From Bacillus spongiae (GTDB lineage: Bacteria > Bacillota > Bacilli > Bacillales > Bacillaceae_K): 64,000 bases of DNA. The notes beneath the pieces are model-generated. The model saw only the letters and a program-made list of their open reading frames with translations, was not told the DNA's origin and did no database searches. A program made the position numbers and the translations under genes. Positions 63,514 through 64,000 of the stretch are shown piece by piece. Where the stretch lies: the NCBI RefSeq assembly GCF_037120725.1, contig NZ_JBBAXC010000009.1, positions 1 through 64,000 of the forward strand, read 5' to 3'. How positions within the stretch are numbered: position 1 is the first letter of the stretch; each line of letters starts with the position of its first letter.

Positions 63514-64000
63514 CTACTTTTGTAAAACATTTTTAATTTTATTTATTGCCCAGTCAAGTTCTTCCTCTGAAATAATAAGTGGTGGAGCAAATCGAATGAC
63601 TGTATCATGTGTTTCTTTACATAAAAGACCTGCTTCTTTCAACTGTTCACAATAAGGGCGAGCAGCTTCTGTTAATTCCACTCCAATGAATAACCCTCTA
63701 CCACGTACCTCTTTAATAATAGGGTTATCAATTTCTCTCAGCTTACTCATAAAGTTTTCACCAAGACGGAGTGACCGATTAGCAAGGTCTTCCTCAATAA
63801 GCACATCAAGAGAGGCAACAGATACAGCACATGCAACCGGATTGCCACCAAAAGTAGATCCATGAGAACCTGGGTTAAAGACACCAAGAACACTTTTATT
63901 TGCGGCAACACATGAAATAGGGAAGACGCCTCCACCTAGAGCTTTTCCTAAAATATACATGTCAGGGTCAACATTTTCCCATTCACAAGCAAACATTTTT
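63514..64000 (-). CDS. rocD: ornithine aminotransferase RocD, C-terminal part (runs off the right edge)
   Basis: The last 160 or so residues of a class III aminotransferase. The PLP lysine is in [15 protein letters not shown], followed by [17 protein letters not shown] and the C-terminal [12 protein letters not shown] domain. The pattern and the neighbouring glutamate dehydrogenase fit ornithine aminotransferase, which makes glutamate semialdehyde. The frame stays open to the end of the window, so the true start lies beyond it. Confidence 0.9.
   Translation of the reverse strand, partial: KMFACEWENVDPDMYILGKALGGGVFPISCVAANKSVLGVFNPGSHGSTFGGNPVACAVSVASLDVLIEEDLANRSLRLGENFMSKLREIDNPIIKEVRGRGLFIGVELTEAARPYCEQLKEAGLLCKETHDTVIRFAPPLIISEEELDWAINKIKNVLQK

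Noticed and set aside
1..64000. CRISPR arrays, insertion sequences or transposase genes
   Set aside because: No regularly spaced direct repeats, transposase motifs or IS-type inverted ends were seen in a reading of both strands.

Overview
The window comes from a low-G+C Gram-positive bacterium of the Bacillaceae. The 5' end of a 16S rRNA gene with Bacillus-type sequence sits at the left edge. The right end matches the Bacillus subtilis yugO-yugN-pgi-yugJ/K-yuzA neighbourhood and is followed by glutamate dehydrogenase and rocD. Shine-Dalgarno sites are strong throughout. The species cannot be fixed from these data.

Layout. (1) 1-5.7 kb: start of an rrn operon with its promoter, a small membrane protein, a GNAT acetyltransferase coupled to an EamA exporter, a small unknown protein, an unusual regulator fusing a catalytically dead alpha/beta-hydrolase to a SARP-type DNA-binding domain, and a CBO0543-type membrane protein. 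(2) 5.8-12.7 kb: a lasso peptide operon read leftwards in the order cyclase, 43-residue precursor, HPr-kinase-like kinase, B1 (RRE), B2 (leader peptidase), nucleotidyltransferase, ABC exporter. It resembles the paeninodin/pseudomycoidin class. (3) 13.3-35.6 kb: a leftward eps-type exopolysaccharide cluster (epsA, B, C, D, F, G, galE, L, M, N, an array of glycosyltransferases, a CDP-glycerol branch and a flippase). The epsB-epsC gap holds a probable EAR antitermination RNA. (4) 36-42 kb: a DUF4064 protein, a cold-shock protein, two phage-tail-fibre/tailspike-like proteins with no other phage genes, and a holin-like type I toxin. (5) 43-48.3 kb: an XRE-TPR (RNPP-like) regulator, the matrix-fibre operon (DUF4047/TapA-position protein, SipW, TasA) and a divergent M4 neutral protease. 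(6) 48.5-53.5 kb: two beta-helix proteins sharing a C-terminal signature, an ATP-synthase-c-like small membrane protein without the ion-binding carboxylate, decayed sequence and a tRNA-Ala. (7) 53.5-64 kb: a secreted beta-propeller protein, K+ channel yugO, yugN, pgi, an iron-type alcohol dehydrogenase, yuzA, an aldehyde dehydrogenase, glutamate dehydrogenase and truncated rocD.

How the genes fit together. Much of the window serves community life: exopolysaccharide, TasA-type fibres with their SipW peptidase, a secreted protease, a YugO potassium channel and a lasso peptide. EpsC/N/M/L can make and load a diacetylated diamino sugar as the first residue of the repeat unit. The glycosyltransferases extend it, the tagD/CDP-glycerol-transferase pair may add glycerol phosphate, and EpsG and the flippase polymerise and export. 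Two internal terminator-like hairpins in the eps cluster would be natural targets for EAR antitermination. The divergent promoters of the fibre operon and the protease carry the same 12-bp element abutting each -35 box, which suggests one activator for both. A cluster of SinR-box-like heptamers (GTTCTYT), including a perfect 16-bp dyad, lies between the eps and lasso operons.

Strongest leads: the lasso precursor and its tailoring enzymes; the pseudo-hydrolase/SARP regulator; the shared element between the fibre and protease promoters; the degenerate EpsB kinase; and the c-subunit-like protein without its carboxylate. All functional statements are from reading the sequence; no database search was possible.
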